From the NCBI RefSeq assembly GCF_043290135.1, contig NC_134701.1, positions 101,902,702-101,966,701 of the forward strand: DNA of 64,000 nt, written 5' to 3'. This DNA is from Rhipicephalus microplus (lineage: Eukaryota; Arthropoda; Arachnida; Ixodida; Ixodidae). Below, in pieces: positions 34,401 through 45,354 of the stretch. The translations under genes were made by a program, and so were the position numbers. A model generated the notes under the pieces. It searched no databases. It was not told the DNA's origin and saw only the letters and a list, made by a program, of their open reading frames with translations. The stretch's first letter is position 1. Each line of letters opens with the position of its first letter.

Positions 34401-35639
34401 TAATACCGAAACACCCAACGTAATAACCAAACAGTTGATTTTGTGCTTAGAAGTTTTCGCTCGGTAATACGCAGCCATACGTTTGTTAACCATGCTGTCT
34501 ACTTGGTTATTTATACACGTGTACTTATAGCTGAGTGTAAATCTCTTTGTTGGAAATATCAAAGCATAGCGATACGTCAATAATAACATTGTTAACTCCG
34601 GCTGAACCTATGTTTGAGTTTTTTATTGAAGCACAACTTCGCAACGAGCATACAAATAATGACGTATTCTTAAACACAAGGTAAAAAAGAGCTATTTATA
34701 ATGACTTTTTCAAAGTGTATTGCGTTTCTAAAACATGCACTGCTCTTGTGTAACTGCGTCAGTGCAACCTGACAACGTGAATATGTTTCACTGGAAATGT
34801 GCCTTTGATAGTGTTCTGTTGAAATGATAGTGAAATGCCCATGAATGTTGTACGCTGTATAGTTTCCATTGTGCAGGGTCACGAAATGAGAGAGCAGAAA
34901 ACAAGCTCATGTCCTGCTCATCCGTTGGCACTCAGCGATCATATTAGTAGAACAGACAGCCCCTTCCCCCTCCCTTTTTCCGAGGCGCTAAAGCAGAACA
35001 TACTAATGAGCGTCAGTGCGCCTCTGGGAATGAAAAAATTATAGCCCGCTGCTGCTGTTAACCTATTCCTACGCACCCGCCCCAGTACAGTGGAGCAGGA
35101 ATCCCTCAAAAACACGAAGCTATAAAGGAGGTTTTCTTGAAAAGCGCTTGTTAGTGTAAGCACTCACATTAGTGCATTGATCATGCTCGACTGTTATCAG
35201 CTAAATTCCTTGATCCCTAACAACAGCAAAGTCGTTTTCCGCTAAATTTCCGCCAAGTGATTTCACCTTCAGTTATTTTTTTTCATTGCAATACATGTTC
35301 ATTTATTTAGGAACGATGCTACCACTTTGCATTTCTACGCACTAATTGGAAAAAAATGTTAGCCTTCGCTTTTTCGCCAAAAACATCACCGGACAAATTT
35401 AAAAAATTATAAAAGAAAATTATAGGCTCAACCAAAATGAAATGCGTGTCACCTTTTACAAAATGGTGAGCTATGGTCTAACGTGCGCTCATCAACGCAC
35501 CTTCTCGTCAACATGAATCACCTAAGACCACACGAAAACTGCTTCTGAGAACAAGGTATTGAAGAAGTATTTTCGAAAGAACTCGCGTGTTGGCAAGAAA
35601 AAATACCACATATTTATGGACTGATTGATGATGAGTGGA
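34401..35639. other. No feature seen
   Basis: AT-rich sequence with only short frames and no repeat signature that I can name. Confidence 0.5.
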
Positions 35640-35990
35640 CCAAAGCGTCCATCCGTCCGTTTATGCATTCATCCACCGCTCCAACCATGGGTCGTTGTGT
35701 CCGTCCGCGCGCCTCTCCTTCTGTCTGTCTGTACGTCTGTCCGTCTAGTGATCACTCCAAACACCACCATCTCACATATTTTCATCATAACATGATTATC
35801 TACAAGTATCGCCATCTAGTGGACACTCCAAGAACTAAACGAGAGGTGGCTATCTAATACACGCATCAAGGACGCGCGACCCACGACACGAGGAGCTTTC
35901 GCTTACCGGCGGTTACAAATGGGTATGTGCTACCGGTGGCTACAAACATTATTGGGAGGAACGGGTGAGGCCATAAGGAGCTGCGCCCCT
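35640..35990 (-). repeat. Inverted copy of the minisatellite-bearing dispersed repeat
   Basis: The order CCATCCGTCCG units, then ACTCCAAACACCACCATCTC, CGCCATCTAGTGGACACTCC and AACTAAACGAGAGGTGGC, is the complement of 33,040-33,420. It continues into GGCGGTTACAAATGGGTATG, another half of the recurring GGGTATGTGC motif. Confidence 0.75.
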
Positions 35991-38360
35991 AAAAAAAGTT
36001 CACGATTTGTTCTGAGTTTACTGTAGCAGCCAATATCACAATTCTTCTTTAATAACGTTTACCTAATTAGTCAAAATTGGGTTTCTAACTCTACAAGTAT
36101 ATACCTAAGCACTAAAAGTTGAGGATTCCGTAAGCTTCACATTTATGAGTTGAACGCAACAGCGATATCCTGCCCCTAGTGCGCAATTCAAATATATAGT
36201 GCATAAAATCTTTTTGATTTGGCTATGCACCCTCTAGATAGCCTTGGAAACAGGCGCAGCGAGTGTGTGCCTTTTGTAGGGGGTGATCTGCTTTAAACCA
36301 TGAAGCCACTAGGCTAATGACATGTTTTGGCACCTAGGGGTATTGTGTGCTTGTACCCCACATTACTAGTTCAATAATTCATTTTGTTTTGTGAATTGTG
36401 GATACAAGACAAAAGTGTTTCTGGGGTACGAGTTACTTCGCCGCATTTTTCAAGCAGAGGAAATTATTTTGACTGTATTCACCTGCAGACGCCTGGCTTT
36501 GTGAGAGAACACCCTTTTGCCACACAAACGACCATGTTGGATCCCCACTCGGAAACAGAATTTTTTATGATTTACTTTATCTTCCTCTCTTTCGCTTCTT
36601 TGGTGACCACAAAATGAACTTTCGGTCGCAAGCAAACGACGAGGACGCCGCCATTTCTGTGAAACTAGCTCTAACTCTCACACGTTAAAATATGAATAAT
36701 TCATATGTAGGCACGTTGACTGATGGCAAACAGCGCTACTTCCGGGAAGTTACCAATTACACGGTCATTTTTTCCAGCACTGAAAAAAGCAAGTGAAGCT
36801 TCAAAAAGAAGTGACGCTCACCTGCCACCCCCGCCCCTCACCCGTAAACGTTGCAACCGTAGTTGTGACTTGCGGCCTCAGAGTCATCCTCGTTGAGGAC
36901 GGTACTTTCTGAGTGACGCTGCAACCATTTACGTTTTTTTTATCATGTTCTGTCTACTTATGCGTCTTCCTTCGAAAACGTATTTTTATATTCTTGAGCA
37001 TACTTCACTGCAGCAAACTAAAATATCATTTAGCAGGAGAAATCGCCCATGGCTGCAGAATTTCACAAATAGCGAAGTGTACAAAGCTACGGCCTCAATC
37101 AAGTGTGAAGCAGGCTCTTCAACCTTATGCAGTTGGCTCCCTTTTATGTCGCAGCAGTTAGTTCAATGCGGAGCTGCAAGGCGCGTCCCCTGTGGGTCAT
37201 ATAAGGGTCACCGTCGTTTCTGGAGTGGCCCACAGCTCCACGCGACATTTCCTGAACGGCGGCGTGAGCACTAATAGGTGTTATCTGTGATAGCAGCCTG
37301 TGGGGCGGATTCATTTGCCATTAACGCACAGGCCAACTGGAAAGAACTGCTCTGATCAGGGAGTATTTGGCCCGGGGACCACGCCGGAGAGATGAGATCC
37401 GACACTTATGCTCCGTTAACGACGTCGCCTATCTCACACCCTGCGTCCTGTTCCCAATTACCACCTGCTCCCTCGTTCCTCGGCTTCTTGGCGCTTCTGG
37501 TTCTGAAAATAGAACCGAAGGCTCTGCAGCAACAATGCCTCTCTCCATCCAACACAGTCTGCACGGTAATATAAAATATTTTCTTCATTTTCAGCATGTC
37601 AGGTGCAAAACAAAAGTTATGTACTCTTACAATTACACCGCCAAACTTTGTAGATTAGTATTATGCACTGTAGAAAGTATACAACTACTTAAAACGTCGT
37701 TTGCAGGTTGCTGGCTCACGCAGCAAATGAAGCAGCGAGAGCACGTTAAATGCTTTTTTTTTCACACTCTACAATTTTGTTTATGCACCGAATCCGTAAA
37801 AAACAAGTTAGGACATAAATAGCCCAGTGAAAAGCGCCATGCCTTACGTTCCGTTGAACTATTTACGTTTCATAAGATAACTTGTTCAGTTAAGAATTTT
37901 TCCTAGCTTGTGTACGCAATTGAACATTTTTACCTTACTGTTCCAGTATACTTTTAGGAAATAAATGCAGACTGCATTGGCGGTGAACCTATAACAGATA
38001 AAATTACGTCAACGCAATAAAAGCGCGACGTAGGTGAATGAGGTATATAGACAATGCTGTCTTGCTTAGCAGTTGGCGAGATTGTGCAAATGGTTGGAGG
38101 TATGAACGTCAAAATTGTAAATGTATGTGAGGCGAATTGCAGGCACAAAAGTGCAGCAAAGTTATTACCGCAGCCTTTTTCTGACCAAATGCATCATAGA
38201 GAACATAGCACAGCCGAGACAAGAAAAAAAAAAAACAGCGAACCAAATAAAGCTTTATGGTTTGCATGAATTTTAGTGTTGGCAATGCACGTGACGACCA
38301 CCTTCACTGAGATGGTATGCATAAGTGTAGTTAAATAGGTTCCCCAAATAAATAGCGTAA
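35991..38360. other. No recognisable gene
   Basis: Only short or low-support frames are present; the longest is 151 aa at 37,367-37,822 on plus and lacks any motif. Non-coding DNA is the simplest reading. Confidence 0.5.
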
Positions 38361-38618
38361 TTACTGCTTGCAGACGCCCCAGCTGCTTCGCTCTTTTTTA
38401 TGCGTCTCGTGCCAGCGTTTTGCCGTGCTACGAAAGAAGATTATGTTCGCCAACATCGGCGTCGGGTCCCGATGATTGCTGCTGCTGATGCGCTCATACA
38501 GAACCAGCCAGTCGTAGACCTCTATGCCACTTGTGTTGTTCAATGGGCCTGGGTCACGACGTTGCACCACAACACACAACAAATGGCGGCGGGGCTGACG
38601 AATCTTGTCGACATTCAA
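38361..38618 (-). pseudogene. Retrotransposon gag (capsid) fragment
   Basis: The 85-aa minus-strand frame contains VYDWLVLYERISSSNHRDP, then MLANIIFF, a TAKRWHETHKKE segment and SSWGVCKQ. The pattern (D/EWL, YER, W, L-x-TA-x-W, W-x-CK) matches the N-terminal capsid half of tick Ty3/Gypsy-type Gag proteins as I know them. No flanking gag, pol or LTR could be found, so this is an isolated relic or a very decayed element. It is not the same family member as Gypsy-B, whose gag reads differently here. Confidence 0.55.
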
Positions 38619-38861
38619 TAGCTTGGTCAGTCATCGTGGTAGCTGCAACGCGCCGTCCGCTGCAAAGATCGAGCTCCTGAAACTGTATAGCGAGTCGATA
38701 CCCCGCACCTTTCACCAAAGATGTTATGGGGAAGAAAGCATAAAGTGTACGCGAAAATATAATTGCGAGAAAATACTTACCGTGCTGCTGCTGTCCGCGT
38801 TCGTGCCGCTCCGCACTTTGTCATGGTCATTCTCAATAATGCACTCATGCAGTGACAATAT

Positions 38862-38866
38862 GTATG

Positions 38867-38962
<96 letters not shown>

Positions 38963-38979
38963 GACAGAGAGAGAGAGAG
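38862..38979. repeat. (TA)n microsatellite with short GA run
   Basis: Nearly 100 bp of TA dinucleotides, with one TTTA interruption near 38,882, are followed by GAGAGA at 38,967-38,979. Translated frames across it are artefacts. Confidence 0.95.
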
Positions 38980-40056
38980 CTCTACCAATCATGTGGCGTC
39001 GCGTGTACCATTACGTGAACTCCAAGGCAGACCGACAGCTCTCCCGTTAAAGAGCGCGTGTTTGCACAGCCATTGAATGAAATGAAAGTGGCGTAGCCTA
39101 AGCGCTCGCCGTGCTGGGAGCAGCCACCTATATGTGTACTATTCATCGAAGCTTCAGTAACCTGTGTGATACAAAGATCTCGTCACTATCAACTGCGGGT
39201 GTTTTCTTTTAGGCGTAAAATCTTGCGCCTTCTGCTGTTTTGTCTCTGCTGCATATATTGCATTTCAACTGCAGTCCTCAATGTTTTACAGTCAAAAACC
39301 TTGACGGAAAACACCCGGTACTGCGCAAACGCGGAATAAAGTAGCTGAGAGGATAAGAGGACAACGAGAAAAGAAATATGCCACTTGGATGCGCACAGGC
39401 CAAGCAATATATAGCGTTTAGAACAACAACAATAACAACAACATAACAACAACAACAGCATAGGGGAGTAGAGGGCACCACTGGATCACAAATGAAGGTG
39501 TACTTTCAGGCATTGTGGTTTATTGGGCTACGTTGATGAAATACGGCGTTGTGCCTGCCCATGATATTGAGAGTTCCTGAAAGAACTGAAGTCCTTCATT
39601 AGTGAAGCTAACATGGGCGTTCGTCCTGTCAACTTCTACGAAAACAAAAAGAGATCAAAACACAAAACAATGACATATAGGGACCACGCTCTGACTTCTC
39701 CGCTTGGCTACAGCTGCCTGTGTGATACCAATGACAGGGTCCACCAGTCTCGCCTTCCCTTCCGGGCTTGTTCCACGGCAGCTGGATTGTCTAGCCTTCG
39801 CTTGGTAGCCGACTACCTTTCTGTTGCAACACCCCAGCAGTCCGTCAAGATAATCTCTTGTCATATATTAACCCCATCCGGACTTATTCTCTTTTTGATT
39901 CTGTAAACATTACTTCCTACTTCGCCATCTTTAAAGGTACTGAGACATAAACCTCTTCCTGCGCCACAACGAAAGGCAGAAAAGAAAGTAATATGATATT
40001 ATTCTTCTTACTTGAATCACTCCCTCTCTCTGTATTTGTACATGCTGGTGTACATA
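38980..40056. other. No gene; short AAC-type simple repeat
   Basis: An (AAC)n-like run lies at 39,421-39,461. The remainder shows only short frames. Confidence 0.5.
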
Positions 40057-40195
40057 TTTTCACGTGCTGCAAAAGGTCTTCAACTAGGAAGAACTGAGCC
40101 GGCGGGGAGACGCACCGAAAACTGGCAAGATGGCTGCTTCAATAATAAACAACTGGCCAGAGCACGCGCTGCCCCAGAACATCGTCTTCCATTCT
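40057..40195 (-). repeat. Gypsy-B 3' LTR (aligned part)
   Basis: It is colinear with 45,083-45,221 at 132 of 139 positions. On the minus strand it ends with CACGTGAAAA. The full LTR probably begins near 40,245 just after a purine-rich GAGGGGGAA tract and TGCCACATGG, but this outer part is not shared with the 5' copy. Confidence 0.75.
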
Positions 40196-40371
40196 ATTGG
40201 GCAGCCATGGCTTGCGCTCCCCGTAACTAGCGGCCATGTGGCATTATTCCCCCTCTGAGAAAAAAAAAGGCATCACTCTGATGCTCGGAAAGTACAAAGG
40301 CAAAGTCGGGGCGAACCAACAGAAAATACGCACATACACAAAAACAGCGATATGGTTCATGCGCAGTCGCA

Positions 40372-41200
40372 CTACCGCGTGAAGTACGGCTTCAGGCGCA
40401 CCATGTGGACAATTTCTGAGGAGTGCCTTCGCCGTCGTGGTGAGAAGGTGCCGTCAGGGACTACCTCGTATTTCACATCGCTCACGCGTCGCAAGACTTT
40501 GTATGGTCTGAAGTAGCGACTTAGCAGTTTTTCAGACAATCCCTCGCATCTAACTGGAGTCCACACCCAAACTTGATCGCCTCGATGGTATTCAACTTGT
40601 CGATGGCGAGCGTTGTAGCGGCATGCGTCTGTACTCTGCTGGTGCGTAATGTGTAGGCGTGCTAACTGGCGTGCTTCTTCGGTGTACTGGGTAAGCTGCA
40701 CAGCATCAGGAGTGATCAAAGCATCGCAATTGTGTGGAAGCATCGCATCCAGCATGGTCTGGACCTCACGTCCATAGACAAGACGGAAAGGCGTAAATCG
40801 AGTAGTTTCCTGGACGGCCATATTGTACGCGAATGTGACGTACGGTAGCTCCTGGTCCCAGGTCTTATGCTGGACATCTACGTACATAGATAACATGTCA
40901 GCGATGGTCTTGTTGAGTCGCTCTGTCAAGCCGTTGCTCTGTGGATGATATGCCGTGGTCTTGCGATGGCTCGTGTAGCTGAGCTTGAATACGTCACGAA
41001 TGAGCTGGGCCGTGAATGCTGTTCCTCTGTCTGTGATTACGCACGACGGGGCGACATGGCGAAGAACGATCTGGTCCATAAAGAATTTGGCGACGTCAGA
41101 AGCAGTAGCGCGTTGTAGTGCCTTTGTTTCGGCGTACTTCGTCAAATAGTCGGTGGCTACTACGATCCACTTGTTGCCGGCAGATGATAGTGGAAATGGC
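40372..41200 (-). pseudogene. Gypsy-B integrase core and C-terminus
   Basis: After a single-base deletion in a GGCC context near 41,200 the integrase continues open to the stop at 40,372. ATDYLTKY (first Asp, upstream of the Met at 41,145), ITDRGTAF (second Asp) and NGLTERLNK (Glu) complete the DDE triad. The C-terminal region VTFAYNMAVQETTRFTPF and the SH3-like end QVWVWTPVRCEG follow, with LSRYFRPYKVLRRVSD. Compared with Gypsy-A, which has Asn at the first Asp, this copy is catalytically complete at the residue level. Role: insertion of the cDNA into the genome. Confidence 0.88.
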
Positions 41201-43059
41201 CCGAATAATCCATTCCTATTTGATCAAATGGCACTCTGGGTGGTTCTATTGCTTGAAGAAGCCCCGCGGGCTTTAGTGGTGGAGATTTGCGGCGTTGACA
41301 TTCCCGGCAGCTTTTCACGTATCGCCTAACTGATGCAGAAAGCTTAGGCCAGTAGAATGCTTGTCGAGCTCGAGCGAGAGTTCGAGAGGAACCTAAGTGA
41401 CCAGATGTGGGCTCATCGTGGCAGGCAAGAAGAATGTCGTCACGCATGTCTGTTGGCTCGACTAGAAGATTGGTTCTCTCATTGCCGTTGTAGTTTTTTT
41501 TATACAGGACCCCATCTCGCAGACAGAACGATGACAGACTTCGAGAAATACATCGAGGTATGGACGAGTTGCGTCCTTCAAGGTTTTCGATAACTGCGCG
41601 AATTTCATCGTCCGCACGCTGTCGCGTAATCAGATCTGTTGTAGTAAGGACGCCAAGGAAACCATCGTCATCCTCGGTGTCGTGGCCACAAACTTCGACA
41701 GGTGCACGGGATAATGAATCAGCATCTTCGTGCTTGCGGCCCGATTTGTAAGCGATCGTGAAATCGTATTCCTGCAGACGAAGACTCCATCGTGCCGGTC
41801 GCCCACACTGGTCCCGTAGGTTGGCTAACCGGCACAACGAATGATGGTCGGTCACTACCTTGAAGTGGCGTCCGTAAAGGTAAGGCCTAAATTTCATAGT
41901 GGCCCATACAACAGCGAGGCACTCTTTCTCTGACGTGGAGTAGTTGACCTCGGTGCGGGAAAGAGTGCGGCTAGCGTACGCTATCACTCGCTCTGTGCCC
42001 TCTTGTTGTACGAGGACAGCACCAAGACCCACGTTGCTGGCGTCAGTATGAATTTCAGTATCAGCGTCTTGGTCAAAGTGAGCGAGGACTGGTGGTGTCT
42101 GCAAACGCTCCCATAGTTCAGAGAAAGCTGCGTCCTGTTCTTCCTCCCAGACGAATGGAACATCTTCACCAGTGAGTCGAGTGAGTGGTTCAGCAATCCT
42201 AGAAAAATTGGCTATAAAGCGGCGGTAGTACGCGCAGAACCCAAGAAAGCGACGCACTGCCTTCTTATCACGTGGAACAGGAAACGAGGCCACGGCGGTA
42301 CTTTTGTCAGGGTCTGGTCGAATACCATCCGCACTGACAACATGGCCGAGAAACTTAAGTTCCTTGTAACCGAAATGGCATTTTCTGGCTTCAGTGTCAG
42401 GTTAGCAGAGCGGAGCTCTTCCAGCACAGTCTGAAGACGCTTCAGGTGCTCCTCAAAGGTGGAAGAAAACACGACAACATCATCGAGGTAAACTAAGCAC
42501 GTGTGCCCCATTAGACCGGTAAGAACAGTGTCCATCAATCTCTGGAATGTCGCAGGTGCAGAACAGAGGCCGAAGGGAAGCACTTTGTATTTATATAGGC
42601 CATCCGGTGTAACGAAGGCGGTTTTTTCACGATCTCGTTCATCAACTTCGATCTGCCAGTAGCCACTTTTCAAGTCTATCAATGAAAAATACTTGGCTCG
42701 CCGCAGTCTGTCGAGGGAATCGTCGATGCGAGGCAGCGGATAGACGTCTTTTTTGTCACGCTGTTAAGTTTCCTGTAGTCCACGCAGAAGCGCAGTGATC
42801 CATCTTTTTTCTTCACGAGCACGACCGGAGATGACCAGGCACTTTTCTAAAGTTGGATAATGTCATCTTGCAACATCTCTTTGACTTGAGTATTTATAAC
42901 GTCACGTTCCTTTGCAGAAACGGGGTAAGGGTGTTGTTTTAAGGGCGAGGCGTCCGTATACGTAATTATTCGATGTTTGGCGATCGGTGTCTGACGAACC
43001 TTCGTGGTAGAGGCGAAGCACTTTTTAAATTGACATGATAAAGCGTGACGAGGCTGCAT
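41160..43059 (-). pseudogene. Gypsy-B reverse transcriptase, RNase H and integrase N-terminus, broken
   Basis: A connecting frame (43,059-42,847) ends at a stop just before the RT palm start ([13 protein letters not shown], not in an ATG frame). A frameshift near 42,755 precedes IDLKSGYWQIEVDE and KVLPFGLCSAPATFQRLMD, then YLDD (LVYLDDVVVFSS). A second frameshift near 42,380 precedes the RNase H part (42,293-41,160: IHTDASNVGLGAVL, VVTDHHSLCRL). Next comes the integrase zinc region (HLGSSRTLARARQAFYWPK, CRECQRRKSPP). All RT and RNase H catalytic acids seen are intact. Lesions look like single-base deletions in short homopolymers plus one stop. Confidence 0.88.
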
Positions 43060-43913
43060 GCAGCGCAGATACCTAGCGCGAACAAAAGCGTCAAGTTGCC
43101 TTCGGCGACAACCTCACCATTTCGTAACTTGTCAGACACCACATCAACTAGGACACTTGAACGCGGAGGCAACGTGATGCTGTCGGCAGAAATGCGAAGC
43201 GTGCTGTCACGGATGTCGTCAGGTATGTCGGAGGATCCAGCTGTCGAAAACGTCACGGTACGCTCTCGAAGATCGATAATAGCGCCGTGCTCCCGCAAAA
43301 CGTCGACTCCGAGGATTAGGTCTCGGGAACAGTCACGAAGTACGAGGCAGCTGGCGAGAAACGTACGTCCCCGAATGCTCATTCTGATAGTGCACATGCC
43401 GATTGGGGTGACTACGTGCCCGCCGGAAGTACGAACTTGTGCTTCGTACCAAGGCGTTACAACTTTCTTTATGTGCGCTGCTAGTTTCCCGCTTATGATC
43501 GAGTAGTCCGCACCTGTGTCCAATAACGCACTAACGTCGTGGTGACCGTCGACTACCACATGTATATCCAGAGAAAATCTGCTTCTGGTTTTCGTCGCTG
43601 TCGTCGGGGAATCGTTCCGTGTCCGTGCTTGCGTCGGCGGGAGGCCTTGCTTGCGTCGAGTGTCAGCGGCCTCGCTCCCGAAGGTCGCTGTCGTTAGTTT
43701 TCCCGCCGAGGGCTTGACGAGCGCACCGGCGCCGCTCCTGGGAGGCTCCGAAAATTCGGAGAAGGTCGCCTTGGAGATAGGGACCGTGACTGCCGCCGCA
43801 GTGGCATGCGCTGCTGTGAGAGGTAATCTTGAATAGCTCTCGGTCTTTCGCCAAATCTCGGCCGTGGTGCGTCGACGGCAAAACCCTGTAGTCCGAGGCG
43901 ACGGTAGGGACAT
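42966..43913 (-). CDS. Gypsy-B protease and start of pol, -1 frame to gag
   Basis: The 315-aa open frame overlaps gag and then reads a retropepsin: FSLDIHVVVDGHHDVSALL, the active site DTGADYSIIS, and the flap and second half LILGVDVLREHGAIIDL. The first ~45 residues overlap gag and would be used only after frameshifting, so the annotated Met is probably not the real start. The frame is lost near 42,970-43,060, where the next frame begins. Function: cleavage of Gag and Pol in the particle. Confidence 0.8.
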   Translation of the reverse strand: MSLPSPRTTGFCRRRTTAEIWRKTESYSRLPLTAAHATAAAVTVPISKATFSEFSEPPRSGAGALVKPSAGKLTTATFGSEAADTRRKQGLPPTQARTRNDSPTTATKTRSRFSLDIHVVVDGHHDVSALLDTGADYSIISGKLAAHIKKVVTPWYEAQVRTSGGHVVTPIGMCTIRMSIRGRTFLASCLVLRDCSRDLILGVDVLREHGAIIDLRERTVTFSTAGSSDIPDDIRDSTLRISADSITLPPRSSVLVDVVSDKLRNGEVVAEGNLTLLFALGICAACSLVTLYHVNLKSASPLPRRFVRHRSPNIE

Positions 43914-45079
43914 TCCCGGTACACATGTGCAGCTTCACCACAGTGGTAACACACTGGCCGTCTGTCTGGTGTGCGCCATACGTCGGATTTTCTGGGAAGT
44001 GGCTGCCGATTTTCTAAGTGCTGAATTGGCTGCAGCGAAGGAAGTGCATCCTGATGCATAGGATTAACGAAGCGCGGTGAAGCAGGAATATATCGGCTTA
44101 CAGCTTCTGCGTATGATGCACGATGTGGCTTCACCGGGACAGGTGGGACATAGCTGGAAGGCGGAACTTGGAGAGCCTGTCGTACTTCGTTTCTGACAAG
44201 GCTGCAAATAGACCCTGCAGTAGGTTGGGACTGGCACTGAATCTTTTGTAGTTCGTCGCGCACCACCGATCGAATGAGATCGCAAAGAGACTCGATGTTG
44301 ATGTTGCCTGCCGCACCTCCGATCTGACCTATTGACGAAGCGGCACTCACTTGCCGGTCGTACACAGTAGAGCGCTGCTGCAGCACTTGCTCCATGGTTG
44401 TGGCTTCGGTCAAAAATTCCGCCACGGTTTTTGGGGGACAGCGAACGAGGCCAGCGAAAAGCTGCTCCTTCACTCCTCGCATTAAATGACGGACCTTCTT
44501 TTCTTCGGCCATGTCGGGGTCAGCTCGACGAAAGAGGCTCGTCATGTCCTCGATGTACATCATGACGCTTTCATTCGGCATTTGGAGGCGCGACTGAATC
44601 TCTCGCTCGGCTCGTTCGCGGCGATCAGGATTGGCCCAACTTGCCAGCAAGTATCGACGAAAGACGCTCCACGAGAGAAAAGGCTCACGGTTTTCGTACC
44701 AAGTACGAGCGCCGTCCTCCAGGCTGACATACACGTTCCTCATTTTGTCGAAGTCGGTCCAATCATTGTAATCTGAAACCCATTCGAACTGGGCCAGCCA
44801 GTCTTCGACGTCCTCGAAGACGGAACCGTGGAACACCTTCGGCACACGTGGCTTCCACAGCGTATGATGCGTGGTCGCACCGCCTTCCTGTGCGTTGGAG
44901 GCTGCAGCGCCCTCCATAGCGTTCGGGGGTGTGACAGACGTCATCTCAGGAAGAGGTCCACGCTCAGGAGGTAGTCCTCGGAGTCTTCGGCTTGAGCGGT
45001 CGACAGGTGTTGTCACTGCAGGTACAGGGATACCTGGAGGCGTTTGGAACATCGGCTGGGGGTTACCCAGCACCTCCAC
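43694..45079 (-). CDS. gag: Gypsy-B Gag, open 461-aa frame
   Basis: The frame is uninterrupted. Capsid-like sequence begins around residue 70 (KPRVPKVFHG, FEDVEDWLAQFEW) and extends through a typical helical region with SLEDGARTWYENRE and NESVMMYIEDMTSLFRRADP. A single zinc knuckle CYHCGEAAHVYREC lies near residues 378-391, followed by a basic Arg/Ser-rich tail (SLSPRRPSP). The ATG at 45,079 lies a few bases after the LTR end, inside the PBS-like segment, so the true start could be a later Met. The last ~220 nt overlap the protease frame in the -1 register. Gag would assemble particles in the cytoplasm and package element RNA. Confidence 0.88.
   Translation of the reverse strand: MEVLGNPQPMFQTPPGIPVPAVTTPVDRSSRRLRGLPPERGPLPEMTSVTPPNAMEGAAASNAQEGGATTHHTLWKPRVPKVFHGSVFEDVEDWLAQFEWVSDYNDWTDFDKMRNVYVSLEDGARTWYENREPFLSWSVFRRYLLASWANPDRRERAEREIQSRLQMPNESVMMYIEDMTSLFRRADPDMAEEKKVRHLMRGVKEQLFAGLVRCPPKTVAEFLTEATTMEQVLQQRSTVYDRQVSAASSIGQIGGAAGNINIESLCDLIRSVVRDELQKIQCQSQPTAGSICSLVRNEVRQALQVPPSSYVPPVPVKPHRASYAEAVSRYIPASPRFVNPMHQDALPSLQPIQHLENRQPLPRKSDVWRTPDRRPVCYHCGEAAHVYRECPYRRLGLQGFAVDAPRPRFGERPRAIQDYLSQQRMPLRRQSRSLSPRRPSPNFRSLPGAAPVRSSSPRREN
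43880..43886 (-). promoter_or_regulatory. Candidate -1 ribosomal frameshift heptamer G GGT TTT
   Basis: On the minus strand GGGTTTT sits in the gag register as caG GGT TTT gcc, the X XXY YYZ form, within the gag/pro overlap. The protease frame is exactly -1 relative to gag and is open from about 43,934. A 5-bp stem (GCCGT with ACGGC) follows immediately, without the usual 5-9 nt spacer, so a strong stimulator is not evident. Confidence 0.5.
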
Positions 45080-45082
45080 CAG

Positions 45083-45221
45083 TTTTCACGTGCTACAAAA
45101 GGTCTTAAACTAGCAAGAACTGAGTCGGCGGAGAGACGCACCGAAAACTGGCAAGATGGCTGCTTCAATATTAAACAACTGGCCAGAGCATGCGCTGCCC
45201 CAGAACATCGTCTTCCATTCT
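45083..45221 (-). repeat. Gypsy-B 5' LTR (aligned part)
   Basis: It pairs with 40,057-40,195 and is followed on the minus strand by the PBS-like CTGGTGGAGGTGCTGGGT. The same PBS-like sequence follows the Gypsy-A LTR at 18,570, supporting a family relationship. Similarity to the 3' LTR stops at 45,221. Confidence 0.75.
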
Positions 45222-45354
45222 GGATCATGGAAGGGCTTAGAAGAGAGGAGAACATCAACAAGGTATTTTTCAACACTTGGACATAAACATATTAAAAATA
45301 CAAAAGCTGTCACCTACGTTTACTCTTCATTAAATTGTGTTCCCTGTGGCAACC

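Larger units (their letters stand above)
40057..45221 (-). mobile_element. Gypsy-B: Ty3/Gypsy LTR retrotransposon, few lesions
   Basis: On the minus strand a 5' LTR part (45,221-45,083), a PBS-like segment (CTGGTGGAGGTGCTGGGT), gag, protease, RT, RNase H, integrase and a 3' LTR (to 40,057) follow in order. The 139-bp shared LTR part differs at 7 positions without indels. Beyond 45,221 the 5' LTR no longer matches the 3' LTR, so its outer part is missing or replaced. At least one stop and three single-base frameshifts interrupt pol. Confidence 0.92.

Noticed and set aside
38605..39076. Frames of 71-137 aa rich in Tyr and Ile
   Set aside because: Translation of the TA microsatellite.
43045..43506. 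153-aa plus-strand frame
   Set aside because: Antisense shadow of the Gypsy-B protease region.
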